A stretch of 64,000 bases of DNA from the NCBI RefSeq assembly GCF_000364445.2, contig NZ_CP043538.1, positions 6,405,302-6,469,301 of the forward strand. The letters run 5' to 3'. This DNA is from Methylobacterium mesophilicum SR1.6/6. Its GTDB lineage: Bacteria; Pseudomonadota; Alphaproteobacteria; Rhizobiales; Beijerinckiaceae. The stretch's first letter is position 1; each line of letters starts with the position of its first letter. Both the position numbers and the translations under genes were made by a program. Positions 51,664 to 59,990 of the stretch are shown one piece after another. The notes below the pieces were generated by a model that searched no databases, was not told the origin of the DNA, and saw nothing but the letters and a program-made list of their open reading frames with translations.

Positions 51664-53193
51664 TCAGTCCCGGTACAGCCCCGCATGCGCCTCCCGGAGC
51701 AGGTTCTTCTGGACCTTGCCCATGGTGTTGCGCGGCAGCTCGTCCACGAACAGGACGCGCTTGGGGCATTTGAACCGCGCCAGACGTTCCTCCAGGGCGG
51801 CCTGGACGCCGGCCTCGTCGGGGCAGCCAGGCCCGCTCACCACCACGGCGGTGACCGCTTCGCCGAAATCCGGGTGCGCCAGCCCGATCACGGCGGATTC
51901 GACCACGCCCGGCAACGCGTCGATCTCGGTCTCGACTTCCTTCGGGTAGACGTTGAAGCCGCCCGAGATGATCAGGTCCTTGCCCCGCCCGACGATGTGG
52001 ACGTAGCCCCGGGCATCGACCTTGCCGAGGTCGCCGGTGATGAAGAACCCGTCCGCGCGGAACTCGGCCGCGGTCTTCTCGGGCATCCGCCAGTAGCCCT
52101 GGAATACGTTCGGGCCCTTCACCTCGATCATGCCGACCGCGTCGGGCCCGAGCACCGCGCCCCCCTCCGGGTCGACCACCCGCAGCGACACCCCTGGCAG
52201 CGGGAAGCCCACCGTGCCGGCGACCCGGTCGCCGTCGTAGGGGTTCGAGGTGCTCATGTTGGTCTCGGTCATGCCGTAGCGCTCGAGGATGGCGTGACCG
52301 GTGCGGGCCTGCCATTCGCGATGCGTCTCGGCGAGCAGCGGCGCCGAGCCCGACACGAACAGGCGCATGCCTCGGGCCGCCTCCGGCGTGAGGCCCGGCT
52401 CCTTGAGCAGGCGGGTGTAGAAGGTCGGCACACCCATCATCACGGTCGCCCGGGGCATCAGGCTCAGGATCAGCCTCGGATCGAGCCGGGGCAGGAACAG
52501 CATGGAGCCGCCGCTCGCCAGCACCGTGTTGGTCGCCACGAACAGGCCGTGGGTGTGGAACACCGGCAGGGCGTGGATCAGCACGTCGTCGGCGGTGAAG
52601 CGCCAATACTCCACCAGCGTCCGGGCGTTCGATGCGAGGTTGTCGTGGGTCAGCATGGCGCCCTTGGAGCGCCCGGTCGTGCCCGACGTGTAGAGGATCG
52701 CCGCGAGATCCTCCGGACCCCGGGGGACATCGGCGAAGGCGGCGCCCGCCTTCCCGGCCCGGTCCGCCGCCCGGTTTGCGGCTTCCGCGGCGCTGCCGCC
52801 GCCCGACCCGTCGAGGGTCCAGATCTGGCGGACCTTCGCGGCGACCTCCGCCAGCGCGTCGCGCCGGCCCGGATCGCAGACGAACACGGTGGGCTCCGCG
52901 TCGCCCAGGAAATAGCCGATCTCCGCCGGGGTGTAGGCGGTGTTGAGCGGCAGGAACACGGCGCCGACCCGGACCGCGCCGAGATACAGGAAGATGACCT
53001 CGGGGCTCTTCTCGACCTGCACGGCCACCCGGTCGCCCGGCTGGACGCCCGCCGCCTGCAGGGCCGCCGCGTAGGCGCCGGAGCGGGCAATCAGGTCCGC
53101 GTAAGCGTAGCGGCGCCCGTCGGGCGTCTCGATCACGGTCTTGGCGGGATCGCGGACGCCGTCACGGATCAGGGAGAAGAGGTGGTTCGTCAT
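51664..53193 (-). CDS. matB: Malonyl-CoA synthetase
   Basis: A 509-residue acyl-adenylate-forming enzyme that makes malonyl-CoA from malonate, ATP and CoA. It matches the Rhizobium/Rhodopseudomonas MatB pattern: MTNHLFSLIRDG, VQVEKSPEVIFLYLGAVR, the P-loop YTSGTTGRSKGAMLTH, ALPVFHTHGLFVATN, LERYGMTETNMSTSNPY, GPNVFQGYWRMPEKT, and DELPRNTMGKVQKN with the catalytic Lys. Substrate choice is inferred from this close resemblance. A malonyl-CoA decarboxylase gene lies 1.3 kb away on the same strand, completing malonate to acetyl-CoA. Confidence 0.93.
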   Translation of the reverse strand: MTNHLFSLIRDGVRDPAKTVIETPDGRRYAYADLIARSGAYAAALQAAGVQPGDRVAVQVEKSPEVIFLYLGAVRVGAVFLPLNTAYTPAEIGYFLGDAEPTVFVCDPGRRDALAEVAAKVRQIWTLDGSGGGSAAEAANRAADRAGKAGAAFADVPRGPEDLAAILYTSGTTGRSKGAMLTHDNLASNARTLVEYWRFTADDVLIHALPVFHTHGLFVATNTVLASGGSMLFLPRLDPRLILSLMPRATVMMGVPTFYTRLLKEPGLTPEAARGMRLFVSGSAPLLAETHREWQARTGHAILERYGMTETNMSTSNPYDGDRVAGTVGFPLPGVSLRVVDPEGGAVLGPDAVGMIEVKGPNVFQGYWRMPEKTAAEFRADGFFITGDLGKVDARGYVHIVGRGKDLIISGGFNVYPKEVETEIDALPGVVESAVIGLAHPDFGEAVTAVVVSGPGCPDEAGVQAALEERLARFKCPKRVLFVDELPRNTMGKVQKNLLREAHAGLYRD

Positions 53194-53267
53194 CGTGAGC
53201 TTGAGCTATCACGGGCTGTGTGTCCCGCGCACCCATAGCCGCCCGAATACCCTCTCGGCGAGCCCTT

Positions 53268-53765
53268 TCAGGCGGCCAGCCGCTGCCGCGAGGACAGGAA
53301 GGCGCCTTCGGGGGCGCGTTCTGGTGCGAACAGCCCGAGTCCGGTGGGCGCGGGCATCCCGACATAGATCGCCTCGACCCCACCCCGGCTATAGGCCTCG
53401 TGCCAGAAGCCGGAGCCCTTGGGATCCCGGGAGAAATCCCGCCACCACGTGCGGTGCGGCTCCGAGCGGGTGAAGTGTTCGAGGCTCTCGAGGTCGCGCC
53501 AGTACTGTCGCAGGCCGACATGGGTCAGCCCGAAGAACAGGTTCTCGTGCGCGAGCAGCCCGTCCGGCCGGCTCTGCACCGAGGCGGCGATGCCGCGCCC
53601 GAGCCCCATCAGGGCGAGCAGGCCGCGCCAGCGCGTCACGCGGAAGCCGAGATAGACGACGACGAGGTCGGGATAGGCGGACAGGTCCACCGAGCGGCGG
53701 GCGGGGGCGGCTTGCCGGGTGGCATGCCGGATGGATTGCCGAGACGATGGCTGAGTGGCTTGCAC
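53268..53765 (-). CDS. DUF4188 family protein
   Basis: A 165-residue protein of the DUF4188 family, dimeric ferredoxin-like-fold proteins related to monooxygenase/aldoxime-dehydratase-like folds. Diagnostic parts are VDLSAYPDLVVVYLGFRV, LLAHENLFFGLTHVGLRQYWRD, HTWWRDF-like SEPHRTWWRDF, GFWHEAYS and EAIYVGMPAPTGLG. The start is GTG at 53765. The gene is divergent from a tetR gene and the shared 45-base region carries a TetR-type operator, so it is probably the regulated target. The chemical role is not known. Confidence 0.82.
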   Translation of the reverse strand: MQATQPSSRQSIRHATRQAAPARRSVDLSAYPDLVVVYLGFRVTRWRGLLALMGLGRGIAASVQSRPDGLLAHENLFFGLTHVGLRQYWRDLESLEHFTRSEPHRTWWRDFSRDPKGSGFWHEAYSRGGVEAIYVGMPAPTGLGLFAPERAPEGAFLSSRQRLAA

Positions 53766-53785
53766 GGCGCGGCCTCCTGCGCTTT

Positions 53786-53827
53786 GCTTACGGTGTAAAC
53801 TTGGCGCGTGATGCTTACGGTGTCAAC
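53786..53827. promoter_or_regulatory. Tandem TetR-type operator in the divergent promoter
   Basis: TTACGGTGTAA (53788-53798) is a perfect short palindrome around GGT. The larger word GCTTACGGTGTAAAC (53786-53800) recurs with one change, GCTTACGGTGTCAAC, at 53813-53827. The copies are 27 bases apart. The first lies between the divergent genes; the second overlaps the first codons of the tetR gene. The form TTTACACCGTAA is typical of TetR-family operators. Binding by the adjacent TetR is inferred. Confidence 0.65.
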
Positions 53828-54398
53828 ATTGGATCCGGAGAAAAGCTATCATCACGGTGACCTGCGCGCGGCCCTGGTCGCGGCGGCCCTGGACCTGCTT
53901 GAGGCGGGTGGCGAGGCGGCGCTCTCGTTGCGGGCGGCGGCGCGCGCCTGCGGGGTGTCGGCGATGGCGCCCTACCGGCATTTTCCCGGCAAAGACGATC
54001 TCCTCGAAGCGGTGGCCGCCCGGGGGTTCGAGGATCTCGCCGCGGAGCTGGAGACGGCCGATAGCGCCGCGTCGGGCAGCGAGGCCCTGGCCGCGCAGGG
54101 GGCGGCCTACGTGGCCTTCGCCCGACGCCGACCGGCCCTGTTCCGGCTGATGTTCATGCGACCTTGTCGGAAGCCGGACGCGTCGCGGGCCTACGGAATC
54201 CTGGAGCGACGGGCAGCCGCCCTCGCCGGCCCGGGCATGCCCGCCGCCGACCTGACGCTCGCTGCGTGGTCGCTGGTGCACGGGCTCGCAGCGCTGATCC
54301 TCGACGGCCGGGTGCCCCTGGAAGGCGAGGCCGCGGAGGCCGCCGCCCGGCGCATCACCCTGGCCTTCGCCACCCGGTTGAACGCGAAGCTCTCATGA
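53811..54398 (+). CDS. TetR/AcrR-family repressor
   Basis: A 195-residue regulator. The N-terminal helix-turn-helix domain starts SYHHGDLRAALVAAALDLLEAGG and continues with LSLRAAARACGVSAMAPYRHFPGKDDLLEAVAARGF. The C-terminal helical ligand domain has ALFRLMFMRP, typical of TetR proteins with a WHG-type C-terminal domain. The start may be ATG 53811, GTG 53808 or GTG 53820; all overlap or touch the second operator repeat. It probably represses itself and the divergent DUF4188 gene. Control of the nearby malonate genes is possible but has no sequence evidence. Confidence 0.9.
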   Translation: MLTVSTLDPEKSYHHGDLRAALVAAALDLLEAGGEAALSLRAAARACGVSAMAPYRHFPGKDDLLEAVAARGFEDLAAELETADSAASGSEALAAQGAAYVAFARRRPALFRLMFMRPCRKPDASRAYGILERRAAALAGPGMPAADLTLAAWSLVHGLAALILDGRVPLEGEAAEAAARRITLAFATRLNAKLS

Positions 54399-54411
54399 TC
54401 CAGCCATGAAC

Positions 54412-54498
54412 CGTCTCTGCGCGCAGCGAGGCGATCCGGCCGGTGCCGCGCTCACCGAGGTCGCGCACCCGGCTTGCTTCGCTGCGCTCGCAAGGACG
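54412..54498. repeat. Palindromic intergenic repeat, class A copy 3
   Basis: CGTCTCTGCGCGCAGCGAGGCGATCC-type left arm (54412 onward; 20-base core CGTCTCTGCGCGCAGCGAGG) is mirrored by GCTTCGCTGCGCTCGCAAGG ending at about 54495. It lies between the convergent tetR and malonyl-CoA decarboxylase genes, where a terminator is expected. Confidence 0.72.
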
Positions 54499-54509
54499 GG
54501 GTTCCGGTC

Positions 54510-55922
54510 CTACGCCTCGGCGAGCACCACGACGGCCCGGGGCGGCGGCAGCTTGGCGCGCAGCTCCCGGGTCACCGCTGGGGCCGCCACCACGGTTCCG
54601 AGATTGGCGTAGGTCTCGTGATTCCGCTCGATGGCGGCGAGGTCGTACAGGTAGTTGACCATCAGGCCGTGGGACTGCGCCAGCCCTTTCTTCGAGGTGT
54701 CGCCCAGGAAGTTGATCCGGTCGAGGCGCGCGCCGTTGCCGAGGTGGAACCGGGCCACCGGGTCGAGGGGGCGCCCGCGCTCGTTCTTGGCGCGCAGGAA
54801 GTAGGCGGCCGCCGCCGGGATCAGCGCCCGCCGCACGGTCTCGGCGCGGGCCTTGTCGGCGGCCCAGTCCGGATCGTCCAGTGCCCGCAGGGTCTCGACA
54901 TCCTCGGGCAGGAGGCCCTGCGGGCTGTCGGCCCGTCGCTCCCGAGCGAGCCACGCGGCGAAGCCCGGCACCGGCGAGAGCGTCACGAAGGTCTTGAGCG
55001 TCGGAATCTCGCGGGTGAGATCCTCGACCACCTGCTTGATCAGGAAGTTGCCGAAGGTGACGCCGGCGAGCCCCTTCTGGCAGTTCGAGATCGAGTAGAA
55101 GATCGCCGTGGTGGCCGCCTGCGGCTGCAGGGGCTTGCGCGCCTGTGACAGGATCGGGGCGATCGCCGGCGCGATCTGGTCGGTGAGCGCCACCTCCACG
55201 AAGATCAGCGGCTCGTCGGCGAGCGCCGGGTGGAAGAACGCGAAGCAGCGCCGGTCCGGCGGCTCGATCCGGGCGCGCAGGTCGTCCCAGTCGGCGATGG
55301 CGTGCACCGCCTCGTAGCGGATGATCTTCTCCAGGATGTGGGCCGGCGTGGTCCAGTCGATGTGGCGCAGCACCAGGAAGCCGCGGTTGAACCACGAGGC
55401 GAACAGGTGCTCGAAGTCGCAGTCGAGGCTGTCGACCGCGTCGAGCAGGGCGGGCTCGGCCGGGTCGCCGCCCCGGAGCGTCCGCCGCAGGTCGAGCAGG
55501 TCCTCGCGCATCCGCACGAGGCTGAGCGTGCCGCCGCGGGCGAGGTTAAGGCGCCGGATCAACTCCTGGCTGCGCGGCTCGGCGGCCTCGTGCAGGCTGC
55601 CCAGGCGGGCGCGGGACGGATCGGCGCGGTAGGCGGCGATCGCCTCGTCGACGGCGGCATGGTCGGCGTCGAAGTCGAGGGCGATGGCCCGCAGGAAGGC
55701 GTGGCGCTCCGCTTGGCCGAAGCTGGCGTAGCGGTCGAGGATCAGGCGGGCCAGCGCCACGCCGGAGGCCTCGCCGCGCCGGGAGATCAGGTCCTCGCAC
55801 AGCTTGACGAGGTCTCCGGCGCTCGCCCGGGACGCGATATCGCCGCGGGCGATCCCGATCAGGTCGCGGCCGCGCTCGCTAATGGTCTGAAGCAGGTCGC
55901 CGAAGAAGGAGATCGCCGCCAT
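54510..55922 (-). CDS. matA: Malonyl-CoA decarboxylase
   Basis: A 470-residue single-enzyme malonyl-CoA decarboxylase (the MLYCD/MatA type), converting malonyl-CoA to acetyl-CoA and CO2. The N-terminal helical domain is followed by the GNAT-like catalytic domain with TAIFYSISNCQKGLAGV (the YSIS serine region, residues 276-279), GNFLIKQVVEDL, TFVTLSPVPGFAAWL, the His393 block FHLGNGARLDRINFLGD and GLMVNYLYDL. These correspond to the catalytic Ser and His regions of the human enzyme. With matB it completes malonate use. The 257 bases upstream hold no gene and would carry its promoter. Confidence 0.94.
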   Translation of the reverse strand: MAAISFFGDLLQTISERGRDLIGIARGDIASRASAGDLVKLCEDLISRRGEASGVALARLILDRYASFGQAERHAFLRAIALDFDADHAAVDEAIAAYRADPSRARLGSLHEAAEPRSQELIRRLNLARGGTLSLVRMREDLLDLRRTLRGGDPAEPALLDAVDSLDCDFEHLFASWFNRGFLVLRHIDWTTPAHILEKIIRYEAVHAIADWDDLRARIEPPDRRCFAFFHPALADEPLIFVEVALTDQIAPAIAPILSQARKPLQPQAATTAIFYSISNCQKGLAGVTFGNFLIKQVVEDLTREIPTLKTFVTLSPVPGFAAWLARERRADSPQGLLPEDVETLRALDDPDWAADKARAETVRRALIPAAAAYFLRAKNERGRPLDPVARFHLGNGARLDRINFLGDTSKKGLAQSHGLMVNYLYDLAAIERNHETYANLGTVVAAPAVTRELRAKLPPPRAVVVLAEA

Positions 55923-56179
55923 GACCTTCGCACTGACCCCGCCGGACCGGACTTGGCGCGCTTCCGGGCCCCCGACGCCGGCTCGTCGGTCGGGCGCGCG
56001 CAGGGCCGGGAGCCATCGTTCCCGCCGCGGGGATGGATCTCGCTCCCGATCCTGCCGTCACTCTACGGCGATGCGGCCGCTGCGACCAGAGCTTGGCCGG
56101 TCCCGGATGACGGCTCCCAGCCTGCGGTCGTGGCGCGAAGGTTGTGTGACGGCCGGGTCCGGGTCGGACCAGCGTCGGG

Positions 56180-56371
56180 TCAGAGCCGCTCGGCCACGGT
56201 GGCGAGATCGGCCCGCTCCCGCCAGTCGCCGACGCCGTGCTGGCGGGCGAAGCGGAGCTCGGCCGCACGGCGGGCGCGTCCGGAATCTCGGGCCCGGGTG
56301 ATCTCGACGGACCCGACCGTGAAAGGAACCCCGAGGATCTCCTTGGCGAAGTCGACGCGGTAGTTCGGCAT
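56180..56371 (-). CDS. Small conserved-looking protein of unknown function
   Basis: A 63-residue soluble protein starting MPNYRVDFAKEILGVPFTVG and continuing with an Arg/Ala-rich helix (RRAAELRFARQHGVGDWRER). The ATG follows AGGGAG at good spacing. It has the look of a small orphan found in Methylobacterium genomes, but I cannot name a family. It stands alone with intergenic DNA on both sides. Confidence 0.65.
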   Translation of the reverse strand: MPNYRVDFAKEILGVPFTVGSVEITRARDSGRARRAAELRFARQHGVGDWRERADLATVAERL

Positions 56372-56738
56372 CCCGTACTCCCTGCTGTGGCGGTTCCGGA
56401 CGTGTCCGCACGGAACGAAACCGCCCTCTCGTTCGTAATCCGGTGCGGAAGCCTACCGGCCTCGAGGTCCGGATTCTGTGCCTTACGGCACCCGCGCGTG
56501 CACCACGGGTGGGACCACGCGTGTGCCGGCGGCGCGGACAATGTCGATTGCATATGGTGCGCTGCCGGCTCCGGTGAAGGGCCTGCGGCGTGATGGCGGG
56601 TGCCGGCAGGGATGCAGCGCCGCCGCTTGCCGTGCGGCGCGCTCTCCCCGTATCGCTCCGGCCGGATCTTCACCCCGCACCCACGGACCCGACCATGGCC
56701 CTCCCGCGGCGGCGCGTCTGCCTGCCCCCGACCCAGCC
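56372..56738. other. Intergenic region upstream of MFS gene
   Basis: These 367 bases separate the small minus-strand gene from the MFS gene. I see no gene; the open frames here have no start with a ribosome-binding site and no protein-like sequence. Both divergent promoters must lie here. A TTGCATATGG stretch near 56548 is the only A+T-richer patch. Confidence 0.35.
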
Positions 56739-57914
56739 GTGACCGCCAGCCTCGACGCGAAGGCCAGACTCGGCCTGACGCTGATCGCCGGCGGGGCCGT
56801 GGCCAACATCTACTACAACCAGCCCCTGCTCGGCCTGATCGTCGCCGAGTTCGGCGACCGCGCCGCCCTGTGGGTGCCGACCACGGCGCTGGTCGGCTAC
56901 GGGCTCGGCATCGTCGGACTCGTGCCGCTCGGCGACGCGCTGCCGCGCCGCGCCCTGATCGTGGGGCAGTGCCTCGGCCTCGCCCTGGCCTTGCTCGCCG
57001 TGGGCCTCGCCCCGAACCTCGCCAGCCTCGCGCTGGCCCATCTGGTGGTCGGCGTGCTGTCGTGCGCGGCGCAGCAGGCGGTGCCGTTCGCGGCCGAGCT
57101 CGCACCCGACGCGAGCCGCGGGCGGATCGTCGGTCAGGTCATGACCGGGCTCCTGACCGGCATCCTGCTCGCCCGGACGGCGAGCGGGTTCCTGGGCGCC
57201 CATCTCGGCTGGCGGCCGGTCTTCCTCGTCGCGTCTGTCCTGGCGCTCGCCATGGCGGGCATCGCGCGGGCCACCCTGCCGCACACGGTGCAGACGCACC
57301 CCCTGCGCTACCGCGCCCTGATGCTGTCGATCCTGCATCTCGCGCGCACGCAGCCGGTCCTGCGCACGGCGAGCCTGTCGCAGGCGCTGCTGTTCGCGGG
57401 CTTCAACGCCTTCTGGGCGACGCTGGCGCTGCTGGTGGAGGGGCCGCCCTTCGGGCTCTCCGCCGCCGGGGCGGGCCTGTTCGGGGTGATCGGCGTCTGC
57501 GGCGCCTTCGTGGCCCCCATCTCGGGCCGCTTCACCGACCGGCGGGGGGCCAAGCCCGTCGTGCTCGGCGGCAGCCTGATGGTCGCCCTGTCGTTCGGGA
57601 TCCTGTGGGCCGGGGGCACGTGGTCGCTCGTCGCGGTGGCGCTCGGGGTGCTGCTCATCGACATCGGCATGAACGGCGCGCTCATCGCCAACCAGACCCG
57701 GGCCTACGCGCTGGTTCCGGGGGCGCGGGGCCGCATCAACACCGTGCTGTTCACGACCCTGTTCGTGTTCGGGGCACTCGGCGCCTATGCCGGCTCGCAG
57801 GCCTTCCTGCTGGTCGGCTGGCCGGGCGTCTGCGCGGTGGGGCTCGCCTTCTCGGCGCTGGCCGTGATCGTGGCGGCCCGCGACCCGCATCCGCCGGGTG
57901 TGCGGTCTACCTGA
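56739..57914 (+). CDS. MFS transporter
   Basis: A 391-residue major facilitator with 12 predicted membrane helices. It starts VTASLDAKARLGLTLIAGG and has the helix 1 motif NIYYNQPLLG seen in a group of proteobacterial drug/sugar efflux-type MFS proteins. The loop 2-3 signature is GLVPLGDALPRR and the second half repeats it in SGRFTDRRGAKPVV. The start is GTG at 56739, because no ATG lies in frame after the previous stop close to helix 1. The stop overlaps the convergent cobC stop by 8 bases. The substrate is unknown; export is more likely than import for this group. Confidence 0.85.
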   Translation: MTASLDAKARLGLTLIAGGAVANIYYNQPLLGLIVAEFGDRAALWVPTTALVGYGLGIVGLVPLGDALPRRALIVGQCLGLALALLAVGLAPNLASLALAHLVVGVLSCAAQQAVPFAAELAPDASRGRIVGQVMTGLLTGILLARTASGFLGAHLGWRPVFLVASVLALAMAGIARATLPHTVQTHPLRYRALMLSILHLARTQPVLRTASLSQALLFAGFNAFWATLALLVEGPPFGLSAAGAGLFGVIGVCGAFVAPISGRFTDRRGAKPVVLGGSLMVALSFGILWAGGTWSLVAVALGVLLIDIGMNGALIANQTRAYALVPGARGRINTVLFTTLFVFGALGAYAGSQAFLLVGWPGVCAVGLAFSALAVIVAARDPHPPGVRST

Positions 57915-58926
57915 GAACCCGAGACAGCCGGCACCACGCCGCCTTCCCCGCCGGCAGGCCGAAGCGCAGACGCTCCGGGCGCTCCGCGAAGCGGCGCACC
58001 GCGATCCCCGCCGCCGCGAGCCGCCGGTAGAGATCCGGCCCATCCGAAAAATCGGCGGTCCGGAACAGGCTGGTGCCGCCGACGATCCGGCCGCCGCCCC
58101 GCACGATCATCCGGTCGAGGCGGCCCGCGTCCGCCGCCCGGGCGCGGGCCGCCTCCGCGCGCCAGCCCGCATCCGACAGGGCCGCGCACCCGATCGCCAG
58201 GGCCGGGCCCGACACTGCCCAGGGCCCGAGGGCCTCGGCGAGCCGCATTGCCGTACCGGGATCCGCGACCGCGAAGCCGAGGCGCAGGCCGGCGAGCCCG
58301 TAGGTCTTGCCGAAGGAGCGCAGGACCACGAGGCCGGGGGCCACATGCTGGCACAGGCTCGCCACCGGCTCCAGATCCGCGAAGGCCTCGTCGGCCACAA
58401 GCAGGCCACCGCGGGCCTGCAGGGCCTCGGCCAGGGCGCGGCGCGCGGCGAGCGGAAACGTCCGCCCGTCCGGGTTGTTGGGATCGACGATCACCGCCAC
58501 CCGGGCGTCGCCGAGGGCGTCGACGCTCGGAACCTCCGCCACCGCGTGCCCGGCCCGGGCCCAGGCGGCGGCGTGCTCGGCATAGGTGGGCCCGAGGACC
58601 GCCACCCGGGTCGGCGCCAGGAGCCGGGGCAGGGTCTCGATCAGGATCTGTGTGCCGGGGGCAGGCACCACATGGGCCGCGTCCGGTGCCCCGTAGGCCA
58701 GGGCGGCCGCCTCCCGGAGGGCCCGGACCTCGGCGGCCTCGGGCAGCCGCGTCCAGGCGCTGGCCTCCACGGGCGGCACGGGATACGGGACCGGGTTGAT
58801 CCCCGTCGAGAGGTCGAGCCAGGGTTTTGGCGCATCGGGAAAGGCTTCTCGAAGCCCGCCCAGATCGCCGCCATGGGCGATCGCGGCGGGCTCCCGCGCG
58901 GAAAAACTCCACACCGAATGGTCCAT
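57907..58926 (-). CDS. cobC: L-threonine-O-3-phosphate decarboxylase CobC
   Basis: A 339-residue PLP enzyme of aminotransferase fold type I (CobC/CobD of Salmonella type). It supplies (R)-1-amino-2-propanol phosphate or acts in aminopropanol attachment for cobalamin. Signs are HGGDLGGLREAFPDAPKPWLDLSTGINP, VVPAPGTQILIETLPRL, DPNNPDGRTF and the PLP lysine in RSFGKTYGLAGLRLG. The start ATG at 58926 overlaps the start of the divergent cobD; GTG at 58914 is an alternative that would separate them. Adjacent cobD and nearby cobQ support the assignment. Confidence 0.93.
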   Translation of the reverse strand: MDHSVWSFSAREPAAIAHGGDLGGLREAFPDAPKPWLDLSTGINPVPYPVPPVEASAWTRLPEAAEVRALREAAALAYGAPDAAHVVPAPGTQILIETLPRLLAPTRVAVLGPTYAEHAAAWARAGHAVAEVPSVDALGDARVAVIVDPNNPDGRTFPLAARRALAEALQARGGLLVADEAFADLEPVASLCQHVAPGLVVLRSFGKTYGLAGLRLGFAVADPGTAMRLAEALGPWAVSGPALAIGCAALSDAGWRAEAARARAADAGRLDRMIVRGGGRIVGGTSLFRTADFSDGPDLYRRLAAAGIAVRRFAERPERLRFGLPAGKAAWCRLSRVLR

Positions 58927-59913
58927 CTGCCCGGTACGTTCGCCGACACGCTCGCCGTCCTCATCCTCGCCCTTGGGATCGAGGCGGTGGCCGGCTATCC
59001 GGACGCGCTCTACAGGGCCCTCGGCCATCCTGTCACCTGGATCGGCCGGCTCATCGCCGCCCTGGAGCGCGGCCTCAACCGCGGCTCGCCGCGCCGTCGC
59101 CGCCGCGCGGGCTGCCTTGCGCTGGCGCTGCTGCTCGCCGCCGTGGGCGCGGGCGCCTGGATCCTCGCCGCGCTCGCGGGACTCACCGGTCCCCTCCCCG
59201 CCCTCCTGCTCCTCGGCCTGCTCTGCGCGAGCCTGCCGGCGCAGCGCAGCCTGCACGACCACGTCGCCGCGGTGGAGACGGCCCTGCGGACCGGCGGCCT
59301 GGAGGCGGGGCGCCGGGCGGTGTCGATGATCGTCGGGCGCGACCCCGAACGCCTCGACGAACCGGCGGTCTGCCGCGCCGCCATCGAGAGTCTTTCCGAA
59401 AACTTCTCCGACGGGATCGTGGCGCCGGCCTTCTGGATCGGCGGCCTCGGTCTCCCGGGCGGCGCGCTCTACAAGGCGATCAACACCGCCGACAGCATGA
59501 TCGGCCACCGCAGCCCGCGCTACGAAGACTTCGGCTGGGCGGCGGCCCGGCTCGACGACGGCGTGAACCTGCCGGCCTCCCGGCTCGCGGGCCTGCTGAT
59601 CGCCGGGGCGGCGGCCCTGCGCGGTGCGGATGCGCGCGGTGCGCTCCGGGCGATGGTTCGGGACGCGCGCCGCCACCGCTCGCCCAATGCCGGCTGGCCG
59701 GAAGCCGCCATGGCGGGGGCGCTCGGACTCCGGCTCGCCGGTCCGCGGGTCTACGACGGCACCCTCGTCCCGGACGCCCATATGGGCGACGGCCGGGCCG
59801 AGGCCACGGCGGACGACATCGCCCGGGCGCTGACGCTCTACCGCACGGCCTGCTGGCTCCAGGGCGGGCTGGTCCTCGCTCTCCTCGTCCTCTGTCTGGC
59901 CCTGGCCGACTGA
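58918..59913 (+). CDS. cobD: Adenosylcobinamide-phosphate synthase CobD (CbiB)
   Basis: A 331-residue integral membrane protein that joins adenosylcobyric acid and the aminopropanol (phosphate) side chain. About five membrane helices are interrupted by family motifs: EAVAGYPDALYRALGHPVTWIG, RDPERLDEPAVCRAAIESLSENFSDGIVAP split across the chain, and YKAINTADSMIGHRSPRYEDFGWAAARLDD. The ATG at 58918 shares the 9-mer ATGGTCCAT with the divergent cobC start. The C-terminal DGTLVPDAHMGDGR also fits CbiB. Confidence 0.95.
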   Translation: MVHLPGTFADTLAVLILALGIEAVAGYPDALYRALGHPVTWIGRLIAALERGLNRGSPRRRRRAGCLALALLLAAVGAGAWILAALAGLTGPLPALLLLGLLCASLPAQRSLHDHVAAVETALRTGGLEAGRRAVSMIVGRDPERLDEPAVCRAAIESLSENFSDGIVAPAFWIGGLGLPGGALYKAINTADSMIGHRSPRYEDFGWAAARLDDGVNLPASRLAGLLIAGAAALRGADARGALRAMVRDARRHRSPNAGWPEAAMAGALGLRLAGPRVYDGTLVPDAHMGDGRAEATADDIARALTLYRTACWLQGGLVLALLVLCLALAD

Positions 59914-59990
59914 ACCGCGCCGTCAAAGCCAGGGCTTGGCAGGCCTCCGCTCCGGACGCATCGTGGGCGACCGGGACAGGAAGGAAGCCG

